From Flavihumibacter cheonanensis (lineage in GTDB: Bacteria > Bacteroidota > Bacteroidia > Chitinophagales > Chitinophagaceae): DNA of 64,000 nucleotides. How positions within the stretch are numbered: position 1 is the first letter of the stretch; each line of letters begins with the position of its first letter. This document shows, in pieces, positions 25,859 to 34,472 of this stretch. The position numbers and the translations under genes were made by a program. The DNA lies in NCBI RefSeq assembly GCF_022352215.1, contig NZ_JAKRWF010000001.1:744001-808000 (forward strand). The letters run 5' to 3'. The notes beneath the pieces are model-generated. The model did not search any database and had not been told where the DNA came from. It saw only the letters and a list, made by a program, of their open reading frames with translations.

Positions 25859-28585
25859 TTAAAGGTTGATTGATATGAAGTTTCCTTTTTCGCTCAGGTC
25901 TTGTTCTGAATAGCCAGTTGTTGGTATCGTTTCAGAGTTGTCGGTTTTGACAAGTTTGCTGATTTTATATTCTATGATTCGCTCCATCAGAAAATGGGTT
26001 ACCGGCATTTGAATGTATACTTCCTGGCTGCGTTCTTCCGCAGATAATTCTATTTTTTGCGGCTCCGTTTGTCCTTTTAGTTTAAAGCTTATTTCAATTG
26101 TTGCTAGTCCCGCCTCTTTTAAATCCGATGTGCAAATAAAAATAACCTGGCATTGCACGTCCTCTATATATTGATTAATCTGTTCCAGTTCCACGGGTAC
26201 CGGATCTACCAGCCTATAATCTGCGATGAATCCCTGGTAACCCAGTTCTGGTACCGTTTTTTCAAGTTCTCCGAAGGCATCCATTTCTGCTGCCAGTTCC
26301 ATTTCTTCCTCTTCTTCTAAGTCGAGCAGCCCGGTAATTCCTGAAAGCTGCAACCTGCATTCTGTTTGATTACTCAGCTTTAACTTACCCTTACCATCAT
26401 ACGAAAACACACAATGACCCATGTTCCATTCTCCTCCGATTTGCTGCAGACTTGGCACTATTCGGGTGCTGTATTTTTCCTGTTCCGGAAGGTTAATGCT
26501 AAGAAGACCGTTGATGGCATCCCGCTTTAGCATTTCCAGAAGTATCAAAATGGAACTGATATCAGTTTCAATGGTCATTCGCAAGTATTCACCGTATGGA
26601 TAAATGTTGGTGGTTGTGCCCGTCATTTGATCCAATGACACTACTGCTTCACTTGTACCCATTGGGATCTCCGTCAGGTACTGGATCTGGGGTGGATAGG
26701 GTGTCAGTTTCGCACAGGCCTTTTTTAAAGTATGCCGTTGAATCAGGCTCATATCCGGTATCAGGGTGGCATCCAGTACCCATTTACTTGTTCCGGAAAC
26801 TGCATCCAATGTTGAATAGAGCAGGATCATAGGTTTAAGCAATTGCCTTCCATTATCTTCCACCGACTGCCTTCCGATTATGTATTGCGTAGGAACAACC
26901 AGGAATTCATTGGGCACATTGGTGGAACGGTACACCTTATACTGATCAGATTCAAGTGAAGGAATCGGGGTGTAGAGTACCGCGGAAACTTCTCCCAGTT
27001 TATAGGCTTCTTTACATCCAACAGCTGTTAAAACACCACCTGATTCCTCCTGGAAATACGCTCCGAATTCAGTGCAGGGGAAATGCAGATCTACCTCTTT
27101 GGATCGTACATAACTTTGAATTTTATATTGTACTGCAGGTTCTATCAGTTGTGCCAGCACTACCGGTTGAAGTAGGGTTTCGATTCGGTTGTTCCAGGCT
27201 GGTTTCACTCCACGATTCAATTTCGTCAAGGATAATTTTGTTCCAACTATTGAGTTTAATTGCAACAATTGGGGTTCCAGTTTTGAGTATCCTGAAAATG
27301 CCATTGCTACCTGCAACTTCAACTTCGGCTGGGTGCCGGAAATCGCTGCATAACACATTCGGATCGCATTGTTGAGTAAATGAAACACCAGTTGCGTTTG
27401 TCCATTATCCAGCATTGTTATTTTGCCTGGAGATAGTTGCAGATTTACGGTTTCCTGTGCGTCATTCACATATGGAATTGTCAACAGGTAGCTGATTTGA
27501 TCAAACTGAATGGCGGAAATACCTTTTCCGGGAAATGCTGCTTCCGCTTTTGCTTTCACTGATTCAGAAATGATATGGCTCAATGTTACCTGGAGTGATC
27601 CTTCCAATATTGGTTTCCCATTGCTGTCTGTCAACCCGGTATTCCGGAATAGAAAACGAAAACCAGCCTGTTCCGGCGGTGTTTGAAGGTTGGGTATTGC
27701 GAGTAGGGGTTCTGTCAATATCAGCACCTCCTGTTGATTCCACCTATTCAACCAGTACTGTGATGAATCATCCGTAACGATTGGATAATTTTTAATCGTT
27801 TCAGCTCCGGAAATAGCAATACTCCAATTGTTCAGCAGATGCAGTTTGATCCTGTTATCATATTTCAGTTGATCCTGTTTTTGAAGCACCGGTAATGGCA
27901 ATGCTACAGCAGCTACCTGTGCAAAGGATGCATTCAGGATTTTTCCTTTTTCCATCTTTCCTGCTGCCGTGGTTTGAATGGCTCTTGTTTTATCACTTGT
28001 TTTGATTTGTTCAGGGATCAGCCGGTAATTGTTATAGGCCGGATCAAAATACTTGAACTGTACCTGGAATTGATCAAATGCCCGGATCAACTCTTCCAAT
28101 TGCAGCTTGCTGTTAATCCTGTACTGATGTTGACTGCCTGGATCAACTACATCCGATACGAGGTGCAGGCTTAGACCAGATTTCTTTTGTTGTATAGCCA
28201 ATAACAACGCATTGCCAGCTTTGGCATCCAATACCCCCTGCAAACTGGTTGCTGTTCCGGAAAATGTTTTTTCAAGCAGCAGACGGTTGGTTGTACCTTC
28301 TTTCAGCAGTAATTTGAGTTCTGTATTGGTTCGAATAAAGGTTTTCTGCTCAGTAGCTTCCGGTAGTTGCATAGACAGCCGGATTTGCAGTGTTGCCCGT
28401 TCAAGTTTCCTGTAAGTAGTTGGATCCTTTTCAGGCAGGTATTGATCCTGGAAAAAAGTAAAAGCGTTGTTGCTGCCTATCAGACTTGGATAAATACTGA
28501 TGCTGCCCAGATCTTCTTCAAGGTAAGGCCAACCCGTACCGTTTGGCAGGCGCATGGTTTTTTCCTGCAATAGTGCTGTAGACAT
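25859..28585 (-). CDS. Unrecognised 908-aa protein of the caspase-associated operon
   Basis: I do not recognise this protein. It has no signal peptide or membrane helix and appears soluble. It is rich in short beta-type segments throughout (for example LQVTLSHIISESVK, LTIPYVNDAQETVNLQLSPG, RLQLSGITGLLDLEEEEEME). An acidic patch lies near residue 770. The final 60 residues (ATIEISFKLKGQTEPQKIEL ... RIIEYKISKLVKTD) look like a beta-sandwich whose last strand resembles the C-terminal strand in the 775-aa neighbour. It begins 18 bp after the 775-aa gene and ends 11 bp before the caspase-like gene, so the three are almost certainly co-transcribed and possibly act together. Confidence 0.8.
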   Translation of the reverse strand: MSTALLQEKTMRLPNGTGWPYLEEDLGSISIYPSLIGSNNAFTFFQDQYLPEKDPTTYRKLERATLQIRLSMQLPEATEQKTFIRTNTELKLLLKEGTTNRLLLEKTFSGTATSLQGVLDAKAGNALLLAIQQKKSGLSLHLVSDVVDPGSQHQYRINSKLQLEELIRAFDQFQVQFKYFDPAYNNYRLIPEQIKTSDKTRAIQTTAAGKMEKGKILNASFAQVAAVALPLPVLQKQDQLKYDNRIKLHLLNNWSIAISGAETIKNYPIVTDDSSQYWLNRWNQQEVLILTEPLLAIPNLQTPPEQAGFRFLFRNTGLTDSNGKPILEGSLQVTLSHIISESVKAKAEAAFPGKGISAIQFDQISYLLTIPYVNDAQETVNLQLSPGKITMLDNGQTQLVFHLLNNAIRMCYAAISGTQPKLKLQVAMAFSGYSKLEPQLLQLNSIVGTKLSLTKLNRGVKPAWNNRIETLLQPVVLAQLIEPAVQYKIQSYVRSKEVDLHFPCTEFGAYFQEESGGVLTAVGCKEAYKLGEVSAVLYTPIPSLESDQYKVYRSTNVPNEFLVVPTQYIIGRQSVEDNGRQLLKPMILLYSTLDAVSGTSKWVLDATLIPDMSLIQRHTLKKACAKLTPYPPQIQYLTEIPMGTSEAVVSLDQMTGTTTNIYPYGEYLRMTIETDISSILILLEMLKRDAINGLLSINLPEQEKYSTRIVPSLQQIGGEWNMGHCVFSYDGKGKLKLSNQTECRLQLSGITGLLDLEEEEEMELAAEMDAFGELEKTVPELGYQGFIADYRLVDPVPVELEQINQYIEDVQCQVIFICTSDLKEAGLATIEISFKLKGQTEPQKIELSAEERSQEVYIQMPVTHFLMERIIEYKISKLVKTDNSETIPTTGYSEQDLSEKGNFISINL

Positions 28586-28603
28586 GGCAACAACGCTTTA
28601 GGG

Positions 28604-30931
28604 TTATACTTGTTTCCATCCACCATTTTCACTCACCTCACGCTGTACGATCTTTCTGGAGAGTGGCGTTTTACTGCCGGATGGTGGCTGGTGAATTCTT
28701 CCTCCTTCTTCCACAGAGTAGGTTCCCCTGATCGGTTCAGCTGGTTGACTTATTTCGCGGGTAGTTGCTGAAACCGGTGGCTGCGGGGTGATTTCACGCG
28801 CTTTGGATTGGATATCGCGTTTGATTACAACACCTTCATCTTCTGTGGATGGTACACTGATGGTAAGCGGACCGTTTCCAATTGTGTTAACCCATGGACC
28901 TGTCCATTCCATTCCTTTGGTGAATAAACTTCCTTTAACGATGACCCTTACCTGGTACTTGAAGTATGAACGGATAGTGGCATCTGAACTGAATACCGAC
29001 CAAAACCTGGGTGTTTCCTGGTCAAGATGGTTCCAGTTGAATTTTTGTGGTGGAAAGCGTGTAAGATCAGCACCATTTTCATCGATCGCCTGGAAGGTTA
29101 CTTCTACCAGTTGTTTGTTGTCTTCCAGTGCCACATTTAATCCTAGTGGTCCTACCCGGATGCGACCTGCTTCGTCAGCTCTCAGTTCCAATGTAACATC
29201 ATTCACCAGGCTTCCGTTTTCTCCCGGATCCAACAGAATTTCATTGTCTTCAATTTGCACCCGCACAAAGGGGTTGGCAATTGGATCCGGCGGTTCCAAC
29301 ATATGTACTTTCCGCCTGATAAAGGTTTTATCGGGTGTCCAGTTGGCTGGAGCATTGCTTACATCAGCCGCCGCTTTCTGTGTGGTTTCCACTTTCCAGG
29401 TGTCTGTAGGGGAGGAACTGCTGTCAAAATAATGGCCTACCCAGTTAATCTCACCGGAGGTGTTGGGATATCCAACTTCAACGGATACAAAGGAGACCGG
29501 TTCCCCAGCCCAATTATTGGCGGGTTGTGGCCAGTTTACTACCGGCTTGATGATACGTGCCAGTTTTCTTGGCCAATCATCCATGTAAACAGTCACAAAA
29601 TATTTCTTCTCTGCTTCCGGATCTTTTTTCATTTCTTCAAAAGCTCCTTCCAGGTTGGAAGAAATGACATGATCCTGCAGATAAGCCAATTGCCTTTTCT
29701 CGTGATAATTGAGATTGAGTTTGGTGCTATCGCGACGATATTTCAATGCTACACCGCCACCCCAAAGTCCGAATAATCCACCTGATGAACTGGCTTCCGC
29801 TGCCTGCACAGTTGGTTGTGGCGGATCAAAGATGATGCCCTTCGCCTGTTCCATAAATTTTTGCGAAATGAGATCGGTTTTTTTGTCAACATATTCCTGG
29901 ATTTTTTCCGCTCCGGGAATGGTTGGATCCACTTTCACATCCACTTCAATGCCACCGCTGATGCGCATGTTGTTGAACTCGGCTTTGATATCTGCGGAGA
30001 ACCATAAGAACTTGCCTTTTGCATTGGCGGAGAAATGTTCAAAAATGCGGTCCCAATTTCCTTTGATAGTGATCTCAATAATGGGTACCCAAAATTTCAC
30101 TTTCATAGCCTGGCATACCCTTACAGGCGTATAGGCCATTTTGAATGCCTGGTATAGAATACTGGCAGGATAAACACCCATCAATCCGGAGTAGGCATTT
30201 TGTCCCATGGGATCAATGGATCCATTACCCTGCCCCTGCATATTGAAATACCAGGGATCAAGATTTCCATCTCGTACATTTCGTTTGTCAAAAGAACGGG
30301 TAGTGAATCCTTTTTCAGTTATAAAACGTGGAACCGGAACAGTTTCATACCGTAGTTGCCGGTTGGGTGCTGGCGGCCCCGCAGGTCCGGCAGGCGTACC
30401 CGGATTAACAGGTGTAGGATTGGCAGGTGTTCCGGAAACGGGTTGTACTACAGATCCATCGGCGTTGGGAGAGAGGTTGGAAATAGAGGTATGATTGGAA
30501 GTGATCACCACCGGCCGGAAAATAGGTTTAACACGGGAGCGGATGCCCCAGAAATAATCTACTTTTCCCTGGTACATATTGATGATTTCCTGCTGTCCTT
30601 CCTCGAGCACATGGTCGGGAGGTGCTGCAGTAGTAGTTACTCCTAAAACACCACCGGCTACTTCTCTGCTTTCACCTTCTTCCAGTCCGATATTGCCTTC
30701 ACTGGTTTGTTTTCCGGCAAAGCGCAACATCAGAAACATCAGGTCTCCATCTTCCCTGCCATTTTTGCGCGCAATATGAACATAGTTGGGTAGCCAGTAA
30801 AAAACCGGGGGCTTGCCTTCATTTTGTAGTGCATCATTATTTACATCAGGATAATAGATGAGTTCATACCCATCTTTAATAATAGGTTGAATCCCACCGG
30901 CCATGGTAGGACCCAAAGCGGTAGTTGCCAT
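28604..30931 (-). CDS. Unrecognised 775-aa protein, first gene of the caspase-associated operon
   Basis: I do not recognise this protein. It has no signal peptide and no convincing membrane helix. The N-terminal 150 residues are compact with aromatic strands (YELIYYPDVNNDA, FYWLPNYVHIARK, LMFLMLRFAG). A Pro/Gly/Ala-rich linker (about 163-190, GTPAGPAGPPAP) separates it from the rest. The C-terminal half is beta-rich (FVSVEVGYPNTSGEINWVGH, VEVTFQAIDENGADL, YFKYQVRVIVKGSL), ending in a low-complexity tail with REISQPAEP. The 284 bp upstream to the next gene hold no promoter of the usual type that I can see, nor any hairpin. It is the leading gene of the three-gene group. Confidence 0.8.
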   Translation of the reverse strand: MATTALGPTMAGGIQPIIKDGYELIYYPDVNNDALQNEGKPPVFYWLPNYVHIARKNGREDGDLMFLMLRFAGKQTSEGNIGLEEGESREVAGGVLGVTTTAAPPDHVLEEGQQEIINMYQGKVDYFWGIRSRVKPIFRPVVITSNHTSISNLSPNADGSVVQPVSGTPANPTPVNPGTPAGPAGPPAPNRQLRYETVPVPRFITEKGFTTRSFDKRNVRDGNLDPWYFNMQGQGNGSIDPMGQNAYSGLMGVYPASILYQAFKMAYTPVRVCQAMKVKFWVPIIEITIKGNWDRIFEHFSANAKGKFLWFSADIKAEFNNMRISGGIEVDVKVDPTIPGAEKIQEYVDKKTDLISQKFMEQAKGIIFDPPQPTVQAAEASSSGGLFGLWGGGVALKYRRDSTKLNLNYHEKRQLAYLQDHVISSNLEGAFEEMKKDPEAEKKYFVTVYMDDWPRKLARIIKPVVNWPQPANNWAGEPVSFVSVEVGYPNTSGEINWVGHYFDSSSSPTDTWKVETTQKAAADVSNAPANWTPDKTFIRRKVHMLEPPDPIANPFVRVQIEDNEILLDPGENGSLVNDVTLELRADEAGRIRVGPLGLNVALEDNKQLVEVTFQAIDENGADLTRFPPQKFNWNHLDQETPRFWSVFSSDATIRSYFKYQVRVIVKGSLFTKGMEWTGPWVNTIGNGPLTISVPSTEDEGVVIKRDIQSKAREITPQPPVSATTREISQPAEPIRGTYSVEEGGRIHQPPSGSKTPLSRKIVQREVSENGGWKQV

Positions 30932-31215
30932 AACAATAAGTTTAATGTTTGGTAAATAGCGGGCGGACTAAATACAGCTGCAGCTAGGAACCAGAGTGGG
31001 GGTTAAATAGATGAATTTGGAATAGGGCGGAAGACTATAAAGATACGAAAATTGGAGCAGAACAAGCGGTTGTTTTCATCCTCATTTGCCCGGGAAAAAG
31101 ACCCTGCTTCAATCGTAAAAGATGAAGTGTTTATTTCGGAAAATACGGTGATTATATGTTCCAATTCACTTTCCAGCAATATTCATGAATGCGTTATTTT
31201 TATTTATACTAAAGT

Positions 31216-31710
31216 TTACGACTGATAAATTGATCCATCCTTTCTTTTTTCAATAAAAGTCATTGTGCATTTGCTATGATCCTTTACACTGTTTTCAGTA
31301 AAATCAAATCCAAAATGTATCCCCTTGGGAATACTGAGAACTATGAAGCCGGGTTGAATATATTTTTTCTCGAAATCCAGTTTTAACTTAAGCAATTCCT
31401 CTATGGTTTGTTTAAGTGAAATCTTTTTTTTATCAAAAAGCCACCAATCTGTAATTTTTATCTTTTTCCCTCCATCTAATCTTTGTGGAACATAGTCTGA
31501 GAATATAGATTCCAGCCTCTTGTTCGAATCAAAATAAAACTCAAAATTTCCATATCTCCAACATGAAGAATCTTCCATGCTCTTATTTGGAAACCAATCT
31601 TCCGGCTTCAATCCCAATTCTAATAATTCTTTTTTTGAAGTTCCTATTTCGATTTTTCCAAAGTCACCCTTTTCAACCAGATCTTTTAAATTCAATTTAA
31701 ATTTTGCCAT
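31216..31710 (-). CDS. AT-rich orphan gene, hypothetical cytosolic protein
   Basis: 164 residues, Lys-rich, with no signal peptide or membrane helix. The start GDFGKIEIGTSKKELLELGL and RYGNFEFYFDSNKRLESIF recall small cytosolic proteins that often occur as immunity-like or orphan genes in Bacteroidota, but I cannot assign a family. The coding sequence is visibly richer in A/T than its neighbours, with many poly-T and poly-A stretches, and it sits directly downstream of the tRNA-Leu terminator. Both facts fit a recently acquired gene (inference). Confidence 0.7.
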   Translation of the reverse strand: MAKFKLNLKDLVEKGDFGKIEIGTSKKELLELGLKPEDWFPNKSMEDSSCWRYGNFEFYFDSNKRLESIFSDYVPQRLDGGKKIKITDWWLFDKKKISLKQTIEELLKLKLDFEKKYIQPGFIVLSIPKGIHFGFDFTENSVKDHSKCTMTFIEKRKDGSIYQS

Positions 31711-31744
31711 ATACTAATTGTAATAAGTTAAAACAAGAAACAAA

Positions 31745-31775
31745 AAACCCCTGACAGTTACACTATCAGGGGTTT
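31745..31775 (-). terminator. Terminator of the tRNA-Leu transcript
   Basis: AAACCCCTGA (31745-31754) pairs perfectly with TCAGGGGTTT (31766-31775), loop 11 nt. On the minus strand the stem is followed by a T-run, 15 bp behind the tRNA 3' end. Confidence 0.88.
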
Positions 31776-31789
31776 ATCTTTTTAACTCG

Positions 31790-31873
31790 TGCCCAGAACA
31801 GGAATCGAACCTGCACTCCCTTGCGAGAACCAGATTTTGAGTCTAGCGCGTCTACCAATTCCGCCATCTGGGC
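31790..31873 (-). tRNA. tRNA-Leu (anticodon CAA)
   Basis: 84 nt on the minus strand. The acceptor arms GCCCAGA and TCTGGGC pair perfectly with A as discriminator. The D arm contains TTGGTAGACGC, the anticodon stem CTAGA/TCTGG encloses loop CTCAAAA, giving anticodon CAA (Leu, codon UUG). A long variable arm (class II) and the T arm GGTTCGATTCC follow. CCA is not encoded. Confidence 0.95.
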
Positions 31874-31896
31874 TTTTTCCGGTCTGAACCGGGTTG

Positions 31897-31928
31897 CAAT
31901 ATTACGGTCTGCTCCAGTTTCAGCCAAA
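31897..31928 (-). promoter_or_regulatory. Bacteroidota-type promoter of tRNA-Leu
   Basis: On the minus strand TTTG (31925-31928), 20 bp, then TAATATTG (31897-31904; one mismatch to TAnnTTTG). It lies about 23 bp before the mature tRNA 5' end. Confidence 0.5.
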
Positions 31929-32079
31929 ATTTATTTGCAACATGATTTCCGGGGCAGGAGAAGCTTTACGATGAAACTGACTATTTTTTTTAAAAACATG
32001 CCCAAAGTTACCAATTCGTCCGCCAGCTGACAATATAAACGCATCAGCTGGTTTAGTTTTAACACCACAACTTAAAAAA

Positions 32080-32652
32080 ATGAAGCATTTACTTATCGGA
32101 ATCTTGCTGCTTGGAGCCCAGGTTCTGTATGCCCAGCCATCCGGTCTCCAGGTGGGAGAGAAGGCACCTGATTTCTCAGCAACAGATCAGCATGGTCAAC
32201 TGGTTCAGTTACAAAAACTGCTGGAAAAAGGACCGGTGGTGATATTCTTTTACCGGGGTCAATGGTGCCCTTACTGTAACAAACAAATCAAACAGATGCA
32301 GGATTCCCTTCAGCTACTTTCCACAAAAAGTGCCAGTGTACTGGCCGTGAGCCCGGAAATTCAGGAGAATATCGCTAAAACGGTTTCCAAAACGAAGGCG
32401 GAATTTCCTGTGCTCCATGATGAAGGATTGCGCATCATGAATGCCTATAAAGTTACCTATGCCGTTGATTCGGCTACCATTGACCGCTACAAAAAATTCA
32501 ACATTGATTTTAATCAGGTGAATGGAACGAATGGAGCTAAACTGCCTGTCCCGGCAGTATATATCATCAAAAACGGGGTGATTAGTTATCGCTATTTCAA
32601 TGAAGATTATACTAAACGTCCCAGTATCCGGGAATTAGTAGAACATCTCTAG
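32080..32652 (+). CDS. Exported peroxiredoxin-like (AhpC/TSA) thioredoxin-fold protein
   Basis: 190 residues. A signal peptide (about 1-18) precedes VGEKAPDFSATDQHGQLVQL, the usual AhpC/TSA opening. The redox site is FYRGQWCPYCNKQ with Cys63 and Cys66, i.e. a CPYC arrangement instead of the single peroxidatic Cys plus Thr; it fits the peroxiredoxin-like AhpC/TSA subfamily. The later stretch AKLPVPAVYIIKNGVISYRY carries the cis-Pro. It likely reduces peroxides or disulfides in the periplasm. It is convergent with the BNR-repeat gene, 5 bp apart. Confidence 0.9.
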   Translation: MKHLLIGILLLGAQVLYAQPSGLQVGEKAPDFSATDQHGQLVQLQKLLEKGPVVIFFYRGQWCPYCNKQIKQMQDSLQLLSTKSASVLAVSPEIQENIAKTVSKTKAEFPVLHDEGLRIMNAYKVTYAVDSATIDRYKKFNIDFNQVNGTNGAKLPVPAVYIIKNGVISYRYFNEDYTKRPSIRELVEHL

Positions 32653-32657
32653 TTTTC

Positions 32658-33680
32658 TTATCGCACCAGTTTCCCAATGCGACCATTGCCACCAGCCAGG
32701 TAGACTGCTTTGCCGTCTTTTGCTTTTTGAACCACATGGTAGCCTACTGAGGAAAACAATGTCCAGTTACGGCCCCCATCCCGCGACCAATCCACGCCCG
32801 ATGTACCACAGGCGATCAATTGATTGCCCCGCACATAACTTATGCCGGATCGATAGCCTTGTGGTGGGGCTGTTGCCTGCTGCCAGCTCGCACCCCCATC
32901 CTGAGTGAAACAAAAGTTGCCATCCTTTTCTTTGTCTTTTCCAAAATCACCGCCTACAACTACCCAATGCCGTCCACCCCGTTTGCGGTTGGGATATTTC
33001 AGGGCGATGGCATTCGCACCCGTGCTGGTTTCCCCCTGTTTTAAGGGCAACTCAAAAGCCTGGCCAGCATAAAAGACCCGCGATTGTTTTCCGCCACTTA
33101 CAAATATCGTTTCGGCTTTTTTTAGTGTCACCATGTTTCCTCCACTTGCCGCAAAAAACGCTTCGCCTTCTATCGGTGCAGGATACGTGTTAGGATAGGG
33201 TTGCCAGCTTCTGCCACCATCTGCTGTGCGCAAGAGTAAAATCTTTCCATCTATGGGATCACCAACTGCCATGCCTTCGTCTTTATTGCGAAAATGCAGG
33301 GCATCCAGAAAAATTCCGGATCGATTATCCCGATACACTTCCTGCCAGCTTTCTCCTCCATCAAAGGTTCTCAAGATCAATCCGGGTGAGTCCACTGCTA
33401 ATATCACGGCGGTTACTGCATCAAATGCTTCAATGTCTCTGAAATCTCTTTTCTCATGCCCCTTTACGGTCATCCACTGAAAGCTCTTTCCGCCATCCGT
33501 ACTTCTGCCCACCGTTCCTTTATTTCCACTCACCCACAGCAGCCGGTCATTCACTACGCTTAAGCCGCGAAAACTAACGCCTTCCCTGCCGGGTAAGTCC
33601 TGGATTTTCTGTGCTACCACATCCTGTAGCAACAGCACCAATGAAAGCATGCATATCAATTGAAAAGCAATTTTCCTCAT
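32658..33680 (-). CDS. Exported beta-propeller with BNR/Asp-box (Ycf48-like) repeats
   Basis: 340 residues with a signal peptide (about 1-23, ending DVVA before Gln). Five Asp-box repeats are visible: STDGGKSFQW, TFDGGESWQEV, TADGGRSWQPY, TQDGGASWQQ and SRDGGRNWTLF. They form a Ycf48/sortilin-type propeller. Bacteroidota have many such exported proteins annotated as oxidoreductases or BNR proteins without proof of activity; photosystem assembly, the role of Ycf48 in cyanobacteria, does not apply here. It follows the seven-helix membrane gene by 18 bp, as last gene of the TonB-receptor operon. Confidence 0.88.
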   Translation of the reverse strand: MRKIAFQLICMLSLVLLLQDVVAQKIQDLPGREGVSFRGLSVVNDRLLWVSGNKGTVGRSTDGGKSFQWMTVKGHEKRDFRDIEAFDAVTAVILAVDSPGLILRTFDGGESWQEVYRDNRSGIFLDALHFRNKDEGMAVGDPIDGKILLLRTADGGRSWQPYPNTYPAPIEGEAFFAASGGNMVTLKKAETIFVSGGKQSRVFYAGQAFELPLKQGETSTGANAIALKYPNRKRGGRHWVVVGGDFGKDKEKDGNFCFTQDGGASWQQATAPPQGYRSGISYVRGNQLIACGTSGVDWSRDGGRNWTLFSSVGYHVVQKAKDGKAVYLAGGNGRIGKLVR

Positions 33681-33698
33681 CTCCCAAAGTTGGGAAAT

Positions 33699-34472
33699 TT
33701 ATCCTATCAACGGGTAACCTTTCAATACCTGTACATATAGTAATACGAGAAATAGCAGCCAGCTGGCTGCTATCACCTGCATGGATCGTTTGCTGTGAAT
33801 CATATAAAATCCAAGCAGGGGAAAGAGTTGCAACGAATGCATTCCAAAGAAATGAATCACCCGCAGATCACCGTGCACCTTGCTCCAGTTCAATATCGGA
33901 TAGCCTTCACTGCCATCCAATCCGCCTACGCTGTGCTGATTGATGATGGACATATGCGCTCCTTGAAAGGCAGAAATTACAAAAAACAATATGCCCAGTC
34001 GGATACCCCAGATATACCCCTGGTTCATCCAGAGGGGAAACTCTTTTTGTTTGAAAAACAAATACCCGATATAGGCCGTCCACAAGGTGAAAATAGTGAT
34101 TGCCAATCCCATTACCTGGTATAAAATTGCATTGGTCCAGCTGCTGATATTGAAATGAGAAGCCTGTCCAACTGCTGCCTGGTAGGTGATGATACCAAGC
34201 TCCACGATCATGGTATATACCACTACCCAACTATATCGCCTAACCGCTTTTTGATTTTTAAGATACACCATCAGCCAGGCCATAGTAAACATGGCTATTG
34301 CAAGCGAAAGGTAAAACTTCATCGGTTTGATCCAGGCCCTAACTCCTCCCACTTCAAGCGGACTCACGACTGCCAGCAACCCGCAAATCAGGGCACCGGT
34401 CAAACTCACAGCACCCACATAAAACAAGACTTTGTTCCGGCTTTTCAGTTTTAGTATAAATTTATTCAACAT
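33699..34472 (-). CDS. Conserved polytopic membrane protein, unknown function
   Basis: 257 residues with about seven membrane helices (20-38, 50-70, 80-100, 115-138, 155-175, 203-220, 228-250). Charged and aromatic motifs between helices include RAWIKPMKFYLSLAIAMFTM and a periplasmic GAHMSIINQHSVGGLDG. I know no function for the family. Its start overlaps the end of the ABA4-like gene by 11 bp, so the two are translationally coupled. This suggests they act in the same membrane process. Confidence 0.75.
   Translation of the reverse strand: MLNKFILKLKSRNKVLFYVGAVSLTGALICGLLAVVSPLEVGGVRAWIKPMKFYLSLAIAMFTMAWLMVYLKNQKAVRRYSWVVVYTMIVELGIITYQAAVGQASHFNISSWTNAILYQVMGLAITIFTLWTAYIGYLFFKQKEFPLWMNQGYIWGIRLGILFFVISAFQGAHMSIINQHSVGGLDGSEGYPILNWSKVHGDLRVIHFFGMHSLQLFPLLGFYMIHSKRSMQVIAASWLLFLVLLYVQVLKGYPLIG

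Noticed and set aside
28788-29776. Long open frames on the plus strand opposite the 775-aa gene
   Set aside because: They mirror codon bias of the minus-strand gene, lack ribosome-binding sites and read as low-complexity protein.
31790-31873. tRNA-Leu 3' end as an attachment site with a flanking direct repeat
   Set aside because: I looked for a second copy of the tRNA 3' end near the far edge of the caspase block (about 24.1 kb and 20.1 kb) and found none. No integrase gene is present.
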